64,000 bases of DNA, taken from assembly GCA_949987705.1 (NCBI GenBank), contig OX465281.1, forward strand, positions 87,076,543-87,140,542, written 5' to 3'. The translations under genes were made by a program, and so were the position numbers. The notes below the pieces were generated by a model that did no database searches, had not been told where the DNA came from, and saw only the letters and a program-made list of their open reading frames with translations. The DNA comes from Thereva unica. Lineage: Eukaryota; Arthropoda; Insecta; Diptera; Therevidae. Below, piece by piece: positions 20,281-31,920 of this stretch (within the stretch, counting starts at the first letter, position 1; every line of letters starts with the position of its first letter).

Positions 20281-20598
20281 TACCCAGTAGGAAATAGTGC
20301 AAGCGCTTATGGGGTAATCAGAGAATTCATGCATGAAAAATCAAATAAAGTAAGTTCTTCTATTTGTAATAACTAAGAAGCGAATAGGTAATAACTACAC
20401 TTTAGTCGGGCGAGAATGAAACATGTCAGAACGTGCTGAAGGTACCTTTTACAAATGTAATGTCTGGTAAGTGTACTTACCACCCTAGGACATCTACGTG
20501 TAAAAGTAATCGATTCTGTAATTGGTAATGTAACCTATTGACATTACAAATCGACAGTACTCAATCGATTCGGTAATGCTTACATTTCCTACTGGGTA
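20281..20598. mobile_element. MITE with TACCCAGTAGGAAAT ends
   Basis: TACCCAGTAGGAAAT at 20281-20295 is inverted exactly at 20584-20598 (ATTTCCTACTGGGTA). The outermost TA may be the target duplication, as in Tc1/mariner-type MITEs. The core CCCAGTAGG is shared with the element at 843-1454. An internal hairpin-like pair (ATCGATTC / CGATTCGG, ACATTAC / GTAATG) lies at 20505-20580. No ORF. Confidence 0.6.
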
Positions 20599-20611
20599 AT
20601 TATTTCCCACC

Positions 20612-20820
20612 TTACTAATATTATAAATGCGAAAGTAACTCTGTCTGTCTGTCTGTCTGTATGTCACGCTTTCACGCCTAAACCGCTGGACCGATTTTGA
20701 TGAAATTTGCAACAGACATAGTTTAGACCTTGGAGACGGACATAGGCTATTTTTTTTTTTTTGAGAAAAAAGGGTTGAAGGGGGTGAAATGGGGTTCAAT
20801 AAGTTGTAAGGGGATTTATT
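20612..20820. repeat. Dispersed TE-like repeat head with (TCTG)n
   Basis: It begins TTACTAATATTATAAATGCG, then AAAGTAACTCTGTCTG with (TCTG)4, then CCTAAACCGCTGGACCGATT and TTTTGATGAAATTTGC. This word order is a familiar dispersed repeat in many insect genomes, related to Lep1-type Helitron/MINE repeats. It reads directly into the satellite that follows, sharing the phrase AAACCGCTRRA. Confidence 0.55.
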
Positions 20821-23550
20821 TTCTTTACTTTTTTTCTATTGTATAAAAAGTAACTGACTGAAAGACAACGCACAACCTAAACCGCTAGAGCTAAAGGGCT
20901 GAAATTTTTGACAGTGCATCCCTAGCGATTTTTCGAAATTCATCCCCTAAGGGGGTGAAATAGGGTTTACCCAAACCGCTAAAGCTATAGGGCTGTAATT
21001 TTGACAGTGCATCCATATAATGGCGTGGTCTTCCACTATTAAAGCGATTTTGCGACATTCATCCCCTAACGGAGTGAAATGGGGTTTACCCAAACCGCTG
21101 GAGCTATAGGGCTACAGCTATAAGGCTGTAATTTTGACAGTGCATCCCTATAATGGCGTGGTCATCCACTATTACAAAGATTTTTCAAAATTCATCCCCA
21201 AAGGGAGTGAAAATGGGTTTACCCAAACCGCTGGAGCTATAGGGCTGAAATTTTGACAGTACATCCCCATAATGATGTGGACATCCACTAAGAAGCGATT
21301 TTTCGAAATTCATCCCCTAAGGGGGTGAAATGGGGTTTTTCCAAACCGCTATAGATATAGGGCTGAAATTTTGACAGTGCATCCCTATAATGGCGTGGAC
21401 ATCCACTATAGAGCAATTTTTCGAAATTCATCCCCTAAGGGGTGAAATAGGGTTTACCCAAACCGCTAAAGCTATAGGGCTGTAATTTTGACAGTGCATC
21501 CCTATAATGGCGTGGACTTCCACTATTAAAGCGATTTTTCGAAATTCAACCCCTAAGGGAGTGAAATGGGGTTTACCCAAACTGCTGGATCTATAGGGCT
21601 GAAATTGTGACAGTGCATACCTATAGTGATGTGGACATCCACTAAGAAGCGATTTTTCGGAATTCATCCCCTAAGGGCGTGAAATGGGGTTTTTCCAAAC
21701 CGCTAAATTTATAGGGCTGAAATTTTGACAGTGCATCCCTATAATGGCGTGGACATCCACTATAAAGCGATTTTTCGAAATTCATCCCCTAAGGGGGTGA
21801 AATAGGGTTTACCCAAACCGCTAAAGCTATAGGGCTTTAATTTTGACAGTGCATCCCTATAATGGCGTGGTCTTCCACTATTAAAGCGATTTTTCGAAAT
21901 TCATCCCCTAAGGGAGTGAAATGGGGTTTACCCAAACCGCTGGAGCTATAGGGCTGAAATTTTGACAGTGCATCCCTATAATGATGTGGACATCCACTAA
22001 GAAGCGATTTTTCTAAATTCATCCCCTAAGGGGGTGAAATGGGGTTTTTCCAAACCGCTATAGCTATAGGGCTGAAATTTTGACAGTGCATCCCTATAAT
22101 GGCGTGGACATCCACTATAAAGCGATTTTTCGAAATTCATCCCCTAAGGGGGTGAAATGGGGTTTTTCCAAACCGCTATAGATATAAGGCTGAAATTTTG
22201 ACAGTGCATCCCTATAATGGCGTGGACATCCACTATAAAGCGATTTTTCGAAATTCATCCCCTAAGGGGGTGAAATGGGGTTTTTCCAAACCGCTATAGA
22301 TATAGGGCTGAAATTTTGACAGTGCATCCCTATAATGGCGTGGACACCCACTACAGAGCGATTTTTCGAAATTCATCCCCTAAGGGGGTGAAATAGGGTT
22401 TACCCAAACCGCTAAAGCTATAGGGCTGTAATTTTGACAGTGCATCCCTATAATGGCGTGGTCTTCCACTATTAAAGCGATTTTGCGACATTCATCCCCT
22501 AAGGGAGTGAAATGGGGTTTACCCAAACCGCTGGAGCTATAGGGCTGAAATTTTGACAGTGCTTCCCTATAATGATGTGGACATCCACTAAGAAGCGATT
22601 TTTCGAAATTCATCCCCTAAGGGGGTGAAATGGGGTTTTTCCAAACCGCTATAGATATAGGGCTGAAATTTTGACAGTGCATCCCTATAATGGCGTGGAC
22701 ATCCACTATAAAGCGATTTTTCGAAATTCATCCCCTAAGGGGGTGAAATAGGGTTTACCCAAACCGCTAAAGCTATAGGGCTGTAATTTTGACAGTGCAT
22801 CCCTATAGAGAAGCGATTTTTCGAAATTCATCCCCTAAGGGGGTGAAATGGGGTTTTTCCAAACCGCTATAGATATAGGGCTGAAATTTTGACAGTGCAT
22901 CCCTATAATGGCGTGGACATCCACTATAGAGCGATTTTTCGAAATTCATCCCCTAAGGGAGTGAAATGGGGTTTACCCAAACCGCTGGAGCTATAGGGCT
23001 GAAATTTTGACAGTGCATCCCTATAATGATGTGGACATCCACTAAGAAGCGATTTTTCGAAATTCATCCCCTAAGGGGGTGAAATGGGGTTTTTCCAAAC
23101 CGCTATAGCTATAGGGCTGAAATTTTGACAGTGCATCCCTATAATGGCGTGGACATCCACTATAAAGCGATTTTTCGAAATTCATCCCCTAAGGGGGTGA
23201 AATAGGGTTTCCCCAAACCGCTGAAGCTATAGGGCTGAAATTTTGACAGTGCATCCCTTTAATGACGTGGACATCCACTAAGAAGCGATTTTTCGAAATT
23301 CATCCCCTAAGTGGGTGAAATGGGGTTAACCCACACCGCTGAAGCTGAAGGGCTTTAATTTTTACCGTGCATCCCTATAATGACGTGGACATCCACTTAG
23401 GAGCGATTTTTTGAAATTTATCCCCAAGGGGGTTAAATGGGGTTAACCCAAACCGCTGGAGCTGAAGGGCTTTAATTTTGACAGTGCATCTCTATAATAA
23501 AGTGGACATTCACTGCAATGTTTCGAAATTCATCCCAGTGAAATGGGGGA
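20821..23550. repeat. Satellite of ~118-bp monomers with higher-order structure
   Basis: About 22-23 tandem monomers share GCGATTTTTCGAAATTCATC, AAACCGCTRNAGCTATAGGG, TTTTGACAGTGCATCCCTAT and GTGGACATCCACT. Neighbouring monomers fall into three variants: A (TAGGGTTTACCC, TGTAATTTTG, GTGGTCTTCCAC), B (GGAGCTATAG, AATGATGTGG, CTAAGAAGCG) and C (GGTTTTTCC, AATGGCGTGG, CTATAAAGCG). They follow mostly in A-B-C order, with local C-C and truncation exceptions. Several - strand ORFs through it are unit-length artefacts. The last two monomers (23280-23550) are more diverged. Confidence 0.85.
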
Positions 23551-24235
23551 CATAAACACGCCAATCTCTGCTTCAAAACTTGCAGATTTCTTGAGCAGAG
23601 GTGATATACGCAGCAATTTGTTTACCATATTTATTAAAAAAATGCACTATAATAAACCCTTTTAGGGATAATGACAACTGACTTTTTTGTTTGTTTTTTT
23701 TTTTTTTTTTTTTTTTTTTTTTGAAGGAAAACATTGCACATAATAAACAGTTTTTATTTAAAGGCGTTGCAAGGCACGCGGGTTTTGTGCTAGTTATTTA
23801 TAAAAACCACGCGATTTACCTTTCCAATGACTTTACATTTATATTAATTTGTAATCGTATACAAAAAAAATCGATTAGAGTTGTCAATATATTTACTTAT
23901 TTTGATTATGGCAACACTTTAACGTAAGAATAGCCGGCAGTAGGTAATTCATTTTATCAAAACAATTTCATAACTTATTAGGTTTACAAAATAAACCCAA
24001 TACAAAATTGGCATTCTAATTGCAGAATGACTTCAAAAATAAAGAAAATAATTGTAATATAATTTTTATCTTGATGCATGAGAAAAACCAGTACCGTTGA
24101 TGGTCATGATTCTTTGCGCAGAAAAAATCGAAGGTGAGTAGTGCTAGAAAAAGCTGTCAAACGAAATAATTTCAATCCAGTGCGAACAGTTCTACATAAT
24201 TTCGAAATCACTTTTCAAAATTACCTAACTTCGGC
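23551..24235. other. Spacer with poly(T) tract
   Basis: Holds a 32-base near-pure T run at 23691-23722, possibly the tail of a - strand retroposed copy. No ORF or element end can be supported. Confidence 0.5.
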
Positions 24236-24239
24236 TCAG

Positions 24240-24500
24240 TGCGAACATGGTATTAGGTTATTGTAAGCGGATCGAAATTTATTATCATCTTGATTTTTTA
24301 ACACTTGTTTATGTTTCCTAAATGTATGACTAAAAAAGGATGTCCTCAAATGAAATATTTCACAACATATTGGACACAACACTTTCTCGTTATCAGAAAA
24401 ATGCAATATTAAATGTTTAATCATTTTATCCCAGCAGTTACTGCGAAATGAACACAATGATTGTTTGCACTGGCTTCTTACGGCTACTTTATAGGTCTGT
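24240..24500 (-). pseudogene. C2H2 zinc-finger protein fragment
   Basis: On the - strand the frame holds CKQSLCSFRSNCWDKMIKHL, then CPICCEIFHLRTSFFSHTFRKHK. The latter fits CX2CX12HX4H, one C2H2 finger; the former looks like a degraded preceding finger. The upstream part of the same frame (24500-24637) crosses direct repeats rich in GTTTGTCC and does not look coding. Such isolated fingers occur in several insect TE-associated proteins and in host factors. Function unknown. Confidence 0.35.
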
Positions 24501-24539
24501 GAAGTTGGCAACACGAAATGCGAATTTTGGAATTTTTTT

Positions 24540-25232
24540 TCATACGTTTGTCCATCGTTTGTCCAAGTTTGTCCAAGCAAAAGTTTTGTTTGTCCAGGCA
24601 CCGTTAACAGGTTATAAGCAAAAAAAAATTTTTGCAAATTTTTTCAACCACCACCAAAAACAAAATGTTTAACCGCATAGATCGTTTGTAGATCGTTTGT
24701 CCAAGTTTGTCCAGGCAAAAGTTTTTCTTGTCTTTCCCCGTTTCTCTTACATGGCGCTGCGGACAAAGGAAATAATTTAAAAATGAATTTTAAAAATTAC
24801 GGGCGTAGAAAGGAAAAATTATAACGCCAAGCGAAAGAAATCTGTTAAAATAAAGAAGAAAAGTAATTTAAACACGAGGGAGTAACAGTTAATTACTGAA
24901 AAAAGCAAAATTATACCGCCAAGCGAAATAGATTTGTTAGAATAAAAGTTAAAAATAAAAGTTAAAAAAAAAAAACACAAAAAAAATGTGTTATTTAAGC
25001 ACGAGGGAGTAACAGTTAATTACAATACTGTTATATATATAATACTATTATACCTATATACATTACTGGTATAACAATTAACTATAATACTGTATAATAT
25101 AAAACTGATGCACATGGGTACGAATTTCAAGTGAAATATTGGAAGCTGAAACACGGAAGGAACAATTAATATTCAAAAAGAAAAAAAAAACCAATCTAAA
25201 TTTTTTTTTGTGTTTTTTAGAAAGTTTTTTAG
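24540..25232. repeat. Leader-like region with direct repeats upstream of Gypsy-C gag
   Basis: GTTTGTCCAAGTTTGTCC recurs at about 24547-24590 and 24686-24712. A second pair, CGCCAAGCGAAA ... CACGAGGGAGTAACAGTTAA, occurs at about 24820-24900 and 24916-25022. The latter pair lies just before the gag ATG at 25233 and is probably part of the LTR or leader of Gypsy-C. I cannot place the LTR ends. Confidence 0.4.
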
Positions 25233-25930
25233 ATGGGAAATAAAGAAAAAGTCCAAGCCAGCACAAACACAGCAAGTCCAGACAGTGAAGAAGGAAACTA
25301 CCAAAATATGATGCCGTTGAATCTGCCTACACCTAGTCCATTACAAGTAGATGGGAATTTATCAGACAATTGGAAGAAATTTAGACAGAATTTTCAAATA
25401 TACACAATTGCAACAAGTATATCGAAATCCTCAGCGGAGTCCCAGGTGGCAATTTTTAAATTACTGCTAGGTGAAAGCGGTATCGAAATATATAATATAC
25501 TGCAACTTACTGCGGCTGAAAAGAAGTCATTGGAGATAATATTAAACAAAGATGATTATTGTATACCAAAGAAAAATGTCATATTCGAACGCTTTGTGTT
25601 TAACAGCAGAACACAAAAACAGGAGCAGCCATTTGAAGTGTTTCTAAAGGATTTACGCCAGTTAATAAAAACATGTGATTACAGCACAGCTGAGCATTCA
25701 ATTATGAGAGATCGAATCGTAATGGGAATACTTGACAAAAGGCTGCAGGAGAAGTTGCTAGCAGATCGGGAACTATCACTGGAAAAGGCAATAGAGATAT
25801 CCAAAGATGTAACAAAAGGTGGAGATAAAAGTGAAACTAATAAGAGCAAAAGCTACAACAAATATAAAAATAAAAATTACCACAGCAACACAAATTATTA
25901 TAAAAATAAAAATGTAATTAGTTCTAATAA
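25233..25930 (+). pseudogene. Gypsy-C gag, truncated at the zinc knuckle
   Basis: The ATG at 25233 (MGNKEKVQ) opens a Gag with LNLPTPSPLQVDGNLSDNWK, FRQNFQIYTIATSI and FEVFLKDLRQLIKTCDY, the pattern of Ty3/gypsy Gag proteins of the K02A2.6-like type. A Lys/Tyr/Asn-rich linker leads to SSNKC, the first Cys of an expected CCHC knuckle. There the frame runs into the 5' LTR of Gypsy-B. So Gypsy-B inserted in, or close to, the knuckle. The related integrase at 51345-52245 on the same strand may be the other end of this element. No frame breaks are seen within the remaining 230 codons. Confidence 0.7.
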
Positions 25931-26112
25931 GTGTCTAACACGTCATCCTCGGCTAGCCGAAGGGGAGGAGTCGTTGAGGTTCTAGCCGGCCATAGTAGTG
26001 AGATCCGGGGTACCGCCTTGATGTGCAGTTGGTTTTTTTTTTAAATTCTAGTATGTTGTACGAAGGTCAGAGATTGGTTTCTGAGGGCAACCAACCGAGG
26101 TCCTTCGTTACG
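25931..26112 (+). repeat. Gypsy-B 5' LTR remnant
   Basis: It starts TGTCTAACACG at the break in Gypsy-C gag and ends GGTCCTTCGTTACG two bases before the PBS. The 3' half (26029-26112) recurs inverted at about 38645-38737, and the 5' part (CGGCTAGCCGA...GAGGAGTCGTTGAGG) recurs directly at 38730-38762. At about 180 bp it is far shorter than the Gypsy-A LTR, so it is probably internally deleted. Confidence 0.55.
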
Positions 26113-26114
26113 AA

Positions 26115-26132
26115 TGGCGCCCAACGAGGGCT
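26115..26132 (+). promoter_or_regulatory. Gypsy-B primer binding site, tRNA-Lys type
   Basis: TGGCGCCCAACGAGGGC matches the complement of the 3' end of tRNA-Lys of the CTT type (ends TTGGGCGCCA), two bases after the LTR. Gypsy-A has TGGCGCCCAACGCGGGC at the same place. Confidence 0.75.
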
Positions 26133-27636
26133 TTATGCCCTCCACAGTCCTGGACGGAAACTGGTTAGGTTTTAATTTAGCGAATTTGTTTCGGTAGGAC
26201 TGATCTACCCTGAATGCCTTCACGGCTGGATTTTTTTGTTTTTCTGGTAATTGTGTCTGTTTGTCGTATTGCACCACCACTTGCGTCTACGGTTCATCTT
26301 GGCGGCTAAGCCAGTACCGCGATGACTTAGTCCCTACCAGTTTCTTCCCTTTTAATTTTGTCTAAATTCTGAGTTCATTTTCAGTTGGTTTTACCTTTCG
26401 TCTATTTGCTAACGCGGTAGCTTCTTCCATTTTTGTTTTTTTTACTTCGAGCCCTGTCACCATCTCCCCGTCTTGCTAACAAGCGTAATATCGTTTGGCT
26501 ATGCGTGGAGGTAAAGTCAGCGGTCATTATTCCTCTTGTTTCTTGGTTCGACTTCTTTGATGCCAGGCGTGATATCGCCTGTCACTGCGTCGAACTGAGA
26601 GCAGGATTATTTCCTAAGTTTATTGGGGTTTTAGTGAGTGGGTTTCGAGTATGTGTCACGGGCTCCGATTTGCTAACAGGTGACCTCGACTGGCACTGCG
26701 CCGGTCGGACATCCTTGAAATTTACTCGATTCTTCGATTCATTCTCCTTTGCTGATCCATCCTTCCTGAAGGCACGCAGATTTGCGGCTCAGTCGTGGGT
26801 GGACAGCAGACGGATTCTTAAATTCTTTTTATTTCTGGAAGAAGTTTTCTCAATTTCTCGTGGGCGCCCTCTGAGGCGGAGGGGGAGTGTTGGAGATGGG
26901 ACCGGCTTGTTGGAGGGTCGGAGTTGCTCCTTGTGGATTTCTCCCTTCGATAAACCGGTTCCCTATCAATGAGGTAGAGGTACCCTGAAGTGCATCCGGG
27001 GTCATCGATGGCACTCTTGATGGTGATTTTTGGTGCGTAGTGTAGTTCATTTACTGTCTGGCCTCACGGTCTGAAGGTCGTTGAGCCAGTATAAATTTGA
27101 CTTTTGTAATTAAGTCGTGATTATAGGAGGCAGAGCCACCCCTGACTGCCATCGTTGACTTCGGGCGCCACTATTTTTCGGGGCGAGAAAGATCGTTCCG
27201 CTGCTGCCATCTTTGAGAGTTTATTCTTCCACCGATATAAGATTAGCATTCAATATAGGCCTAGTATTGTTCTTGTCCTAGTTGAGATTAATGTGACTTT
27301 GAATATTTAGTTCGACTTTTTTTCCTTTCGATTGTTGTAGTGAGACTGTTGCAACACCATAGCAATTTCCCTAAAGTTAATTAGGAATAAGGATTCACTA
27401 ACAAAAAAAAAAATTTTTTTTCGGTTTAGTTTTCTTATTGTTACGTCGTGTTCATCGTTACTTTTGGAATAATTCAACAAGACAGAGAAACGCTTGTAAT
27501 ATATCGTGGTTTTACGCGATGGTTTTACACGAAACCCCTGGTACTGGGATCATTGAATAGTGTTGCGCGAAATCGTTCGTGCATACAAGATTGCGACCAA
27601 ACCGTGGAATCGAACAAGGGATAGTTTCGCGGTTTA
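26133..27636 (+). promoter_or_regulatory. Gypsy-B leader with four conserved hairpins
   Basis: Non-coding leader between PBS and gag. Potential hairpins lie at 26303-26333 (CGGCTAAG/CTTAGTCC), 26481-26496 (AAGCG/CGTTT), 26564-26581 (CAGGCG/CGCCTG) and 26677-26693 (CAGGTG/ACTGG-type, weak). Each of the last three is followed by a TGGC/TGTC plus A(C)TGCG motif. Gypsy-A has the same series with nearly equal spacing. Likely roles are packaging, dimerisation or translation control; this is inference. Also shared with Gypsy-A are AGTTGGTTTTACCTTTCG and CACTTGCGTCTACGGT. Confidence 0.6.
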
Positions 27637-29033
27637 ATGCAGACAATAATATGCACATTACCAGAGGTAGGAAAGATATTGCCCGAGAAGGTCCCGAAAC
27701 CGAAGAGACGGAGGGAGCACCAAGGTGGTACGGCTCGTGAGACCGAAGACCAGGCCACGATCATGTTTAGAAGTTTATCTGAGCGGGTGGCTTTACTTCA
27801 GCAGGGTCTAGATCAGTTGCGGGTTGAACCGGTCGCACCGCCACCCTATGAAGAAGAGCCAATTGGGGAGTCCTTACGATCAGCACTGCAGCGGGAGGCT
27901 CCTCATTTCGACACCAAGCGAAGGTGCCCCGTGTCCACTTGGAACATTAAGTTTTTCGGTGATGACAATGAGTTGTCAGCGGTGGAGTTCCTGTTCCGAG
28001 TGGAAACTCGGGCCAGGGATGAATGGGCAGCCAGTCCGAGGTATGTCGGAACATCTCGTCCTTGTTGGGAGGCAGAGCCGAGGACTGGTACTGGTCCCAA
28101 TTTCGTCGCCAGGTTCGGCACCCTGAGTGGCGTGACGTGAAGAGCCACCTGACCAGTCAGTTCAGGAGGAGAGAATCCGATTATCCGATTGGAATGTCGG
28201 CAAGATAGGGACATGTATGATGTGTACGTGGCGAGGATGTTGTCCAATGCCGGAAATAGAACTGGTCGAGATTGTGGCGGATAATCTGAACGGAACCTTG
28301 GGCACTACCGTGGTCGGTCATCGTTTTGGTATATGCGCCAGCTGCGTGAAGTTTGCTTGAGGGCCGAACGGTGGCACGAACAGAGGCGTCAGGACCGTCG
28401 ACAGATCCCCAAGATCCACGAAATCGAAGCTGACAACCGGTGTCCAGAAGGACAACCAAGAAGTGACAATTTTGACTCTCTGGTGGAGGAGGTCAACCGC
28501 CGAACAATTCCAACAAGTCACAACTCGACGTCTGCCTGGAGAATTTCGGCGGTTGACCTCCTCCACCAGAGAGTCAAAATTGTCACTTCTTGGTTGTCCT
28601 TCTGGACACCGGTTGTCAGCTTCGATTTCGTGGATCTTGGGGATCTGTCGACGGTCCTGACGCCTCTGTTCGTGCCACCGTTCGGCCCTCAAGCAAACTT
28701 CACGCAGCTGGCGCATATACCAAAACGATGACCGACCACGGTAGTGCCCAAGGTTCCGTTCAGATTATCCGCCACAATCTCGACCAGTTCTATTTCCGGC
28801 ATTGGACAACATCCTCGCCACGTACACATCATACATGTCCCTATCTTGCCGACATTCCAATCGGATAATCGGATTCTCTCCTCCTGAACTTGTTTATGGA
28901 CTGCTCGTCGGAAACACGCAACCTGTTTTGCTGTAGGTGTGGCAAGCCAGCTACCGTTTCTACGCGTTGTCCCGAATGTGTGGAAAACAACGCGCGGGGT
29001 GCGAGGAACAACGGGAACTCGCGCCCGCATTAA
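27637..29033 (+). pseudogene. Gypsy-B gag, frameshifted and rearranged
   Basis: Homologous to Gypsy-A Gag: it carries CPVSTWNIKFFGDDNELSA, then after a break near 28020 SQSEVCRNISSLLGGRAEDW, and after another near 28190 and 28320 MRQLREVCLRAERW. A 344-bp inverted duplication (28160-28503/28546-28889) replaces the segment with the first zinc knuckle, whose CWNC-coding DNA now lies inverted in the 42-bp centre. Sense coding resumes at 28890 with FMDCSSETRNLFC and the second knuckle CCRCGKPATVSTRC to the stop near 29033. Not functional. Confidence 0.8.
28160..28889. repeat. 344-bp inverted duplication with 42-bp centre
   Basis: Arm 1 (28160-28503) and arm 2 (28546-28889) are of equal length and appear perfectly complementary. 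The 42-bp centre (28504-28545) is itself the antisense of the gag segment that should follow arm 1. So a 386-bp segment was copied back in inverted orientation, then the sequence switched to the original strand at 28890. Confidence 0.85.
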
Positions 29034-30308
29034 ACTCTCCCGTCCTCAGCCATGACATAGACGATAGCGAGACCCTCTCGCAATTACCGGACTGGACAAA
29101 CACAGACTCCCTTCCAACTTTTCCCTCGTCAGAGGTGCGACAGTCATTCCTGTTGCGTTGGAAGAACTATACCATAGCTCGGAACCGTATTTTTTCGGAG
29201 CCTCCTCAGGTAGCATCCATTAAATCCCTTACGGATTTTCGGAACCGAGTTAGAGACAAGAAATTTCTAGCACGGAAAGTCATTTCCACTATTATTTCGG
29301 ATTTGGCACGTCATCGTCCATTCGTTAAGGTCTATTTGGCGAGTGAAGAGCTGACTGGTTTACTGGACAGTGGAGCGAGTATCAGCTCTCTGGGAAGGGA
29401 GGCCGAATCTTTTCTGAAGGATCACCCCGAGATCAAGTTTTATTCCTTACAAACGTGTTTGCAAGAGGCGGACGGAGCTCCACAGAGAGTAAAAGGTTAT
29501 GTCCAGATTCCGGTCTCCTTTGGTGGACGGACCCGGGAAATGACCATCTTTGTGGTACCTGGTCTCAGCCAAAGACCTCGGGATCGATTTCTGGAGAGTA
29601 TTCGAAATCGCGCCCCACATAGCGAGTTATCAACTCCAAAGGCACCTTGCAAAGTGCATGACTTAACGTCGAAGAAATGCCAACAGTTGGAGGAAGTAAA
29701 GGCCAGGTTCCCGTCATTTGACGTCTTAGGACTGGGGAAAACTAACCTTGAGGAGCGCATCATCGACACCGGTGACTCCGTTCCCATAAAGCAGAGACAT
29801 TATCCGGACTCACAGGCCATACAGACGCTAATGTATGGTGAGTTAGACAGGATGTTATCTCTGGGGGTAATTGAGCCGTCCAATAGTCCTTGGAATTCAC
29901 CGGTGGGGTTGGTGCGTAAGCCAGGGAAGGTACGCCTGTGCCTTGACTCGCGGAAAGTGAACACCGTCGCTGTTAAGCATGCCTACCCTATTCCACACAT
30001 TGATGGTCTACTGGGTCGTCTCCAAGACACCAAGTATATCACCAGTTTGGACCTGAAGGACGCGTTCTGGCAAATCCCGCTGGAGAAAAAGTTCCGAGAG
30101 AGGACAGCCTTCACTGTCCCCGGTTGTCCACTGTATCAATTTACAGTGGTGCCATTTGGTCTATGTAACTGTAACGCGCCACAGCGTATGTACCGCCTAA
30201 TGGACAAGGCTATTCCAGGACATCTCCGTGAAAACGTATTTGTCTATCTAGACGATTTTCTCGTGGCATCCCCCGACTTTGACTCTCATCATGTACGTCT
30301 TCTCGACG
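28937..30308 (+). pseudogene. Gypsy-B pol: protease and reverse transcriptase, truncated
   Basis: The frame overlaps the end of gag and begins MCGKQRAGCEEQRELAPAL, parallel to Gypsy-A pol. Protease shows GLLDSGASISSLG. A compensated out-and-in frame change at about 29570-29630 scrambles the LGIDFWR block. RT shows VIEPSNSPWNSPVGLVRKPG, ITSLDLKDAFWQIPL, a 6-bp duplication in FGLCNCNAPQ, and the catalytic YLDDFLVASP. It ends in a T-run at about 30311, where LINE-B sequence starts. Thumb, RNase H and most of integrase are absent here. Confidence 0.85.
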
Positions 30309-31848
30309 AGTTTTTTTTTTTTTATGTGGCAGTGCTAAGCTCAGGAGTCACCCTTTGTACTACTAGTCCGTCATGTCATTTGTCACGTCATGGTGCAATG
30401 TCTAGCAGTAAGCTTAGTACGGGGGAGAGGTTCATCCCTCACTCTACCAAATCTGTGAAGCCTAGGCCGAACAAATGGTTCAATGGGGAATGTATGAACG
30501 CAATCAAAGCTAAAGAAGCCGCCTATAGAGCATACAGACGTTCGCCTAATGAGCCACTTCGTCGTGAGTACATAAAATTGAGAAACTCCTGTAACTCCAT
30601 CATCAGGAAAGTGAAATCATCATTTGATGATAGATTGAGAAGTAAGATTCTTAACTCCACTACAGGCAGCAACAACTTCTGGTCCTTGGTAACTGCCATC
30701 AAAAAGAATTTTACTTCCTCCTCAACACCTCCTTTTATTCACAACAAGGAAATGATAACAGAAAGCAAACCCAAGGCCGACCTATTAGCTTCTCTGTTCG
30801 CCGCAAATTCTTCTTTACCCGATGCTGCTATGTCACCCCCCACTCTCGAGAATACCACCCACTCAATGGACGGAGTTCACTTCAGGACTCGCGAGGTGTT
30901 TAGGTGTCTCAAAAAACTCGACGCCAATAAATCCACTGGTCCCGACAAAATCCCCCCTATGGTACTTAAAAAATGTGCCTCACCTTTGGCTAAACCTCTG
31001 CGCAAACTTTTTGCCCTGTCTTACTTCTCCGGAGTGTATCCCGACTCTTGGAAACTAGCTCATGTTCAGCCAATCCCAAAAAAAGGTAAAGCCAGCGACC
31101 CCTTAAACTACCGCCCAATAGCAATTACTTCTGTTCTCTCCAAAATCATGGAGACAATAATCAATAAAAAGCTGATGAAATATCTAGAATCCAACCAAAT
31201 TATACACGACAGGCAATACCGCTTCAGATCTAAACGGTCTACTGGCGATCTGCTTGTGTGTTTAACCGAGCGTATCAACCAAAGCATTCACAGCTTTGGT
31301 GAGTCTAGCCTAGTTGCTCTAGATATATCAAAGGCTTTTGACAGAGTATGGCATCCAGCTCTGTTGAATAAACTCCAAGCTATTGGTATACACTTAGTTC
31401 TAAGGAACTGGATTAAGAGCTTTCTTTCAGGCCGTTCAATCAAGGTAGTATTGGATGGCGTCGAATCCAACCCCCACGCCATTTCGGCCGGAGTTCCCCA
31501 GGGGTCAATTCTCTCACCCGCAGTTTTTCTAATCTTCATTAATGATCTGCTCTCAATCCCCTCCAACCCACTTCACTGCTTCGCTGATGACGGTACTCTG
31601 AATTTCTCTTACTCCTTCGACAATATAAGACAAGCACGTGCCAGACCTTGTCTTTACCACCGTCAACTGATGTCGGCGTCGATCAACCGGGATATCGAAT
31701 CGATTCTTCATTGGGGCGAAATGAACCGCGTCGAATTCAATGCCACAAAAACGAAGCACTGTCTGATCTCCAACAAAAATTGTACCGACCTTCCTCCTGT
31801 CTCGGTGGATGGAGAGAGTCTAACGGCTGACTCAACTCTGACTCAACT

Positions 31849-31889
31849 CTTTTAATTTTAATTTCAATTTTAATTTTTATTTTTATTTT

Positions 31890-31920
<31 letters not shown>

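Noticed and set aside
21428..22613. Minus-strand ORFs in the satellite (LSGCPHHY...GLGKPHFTPL)
   Set aside because: Open only because of monomer length; they recur with each repeat and have no start or domain.
20821..23550. CRISPR array
   Set aside because: Repeats are contiguous 118-bp monomers without spacers, in a eukaryotic TE-rich context.
28318..28731. Pair of 132-codon ORFs on opposite strands in Gypsy-B gag
   Set aside because: Created by the inverted duplication of gag; only the + strand arm is original coding.
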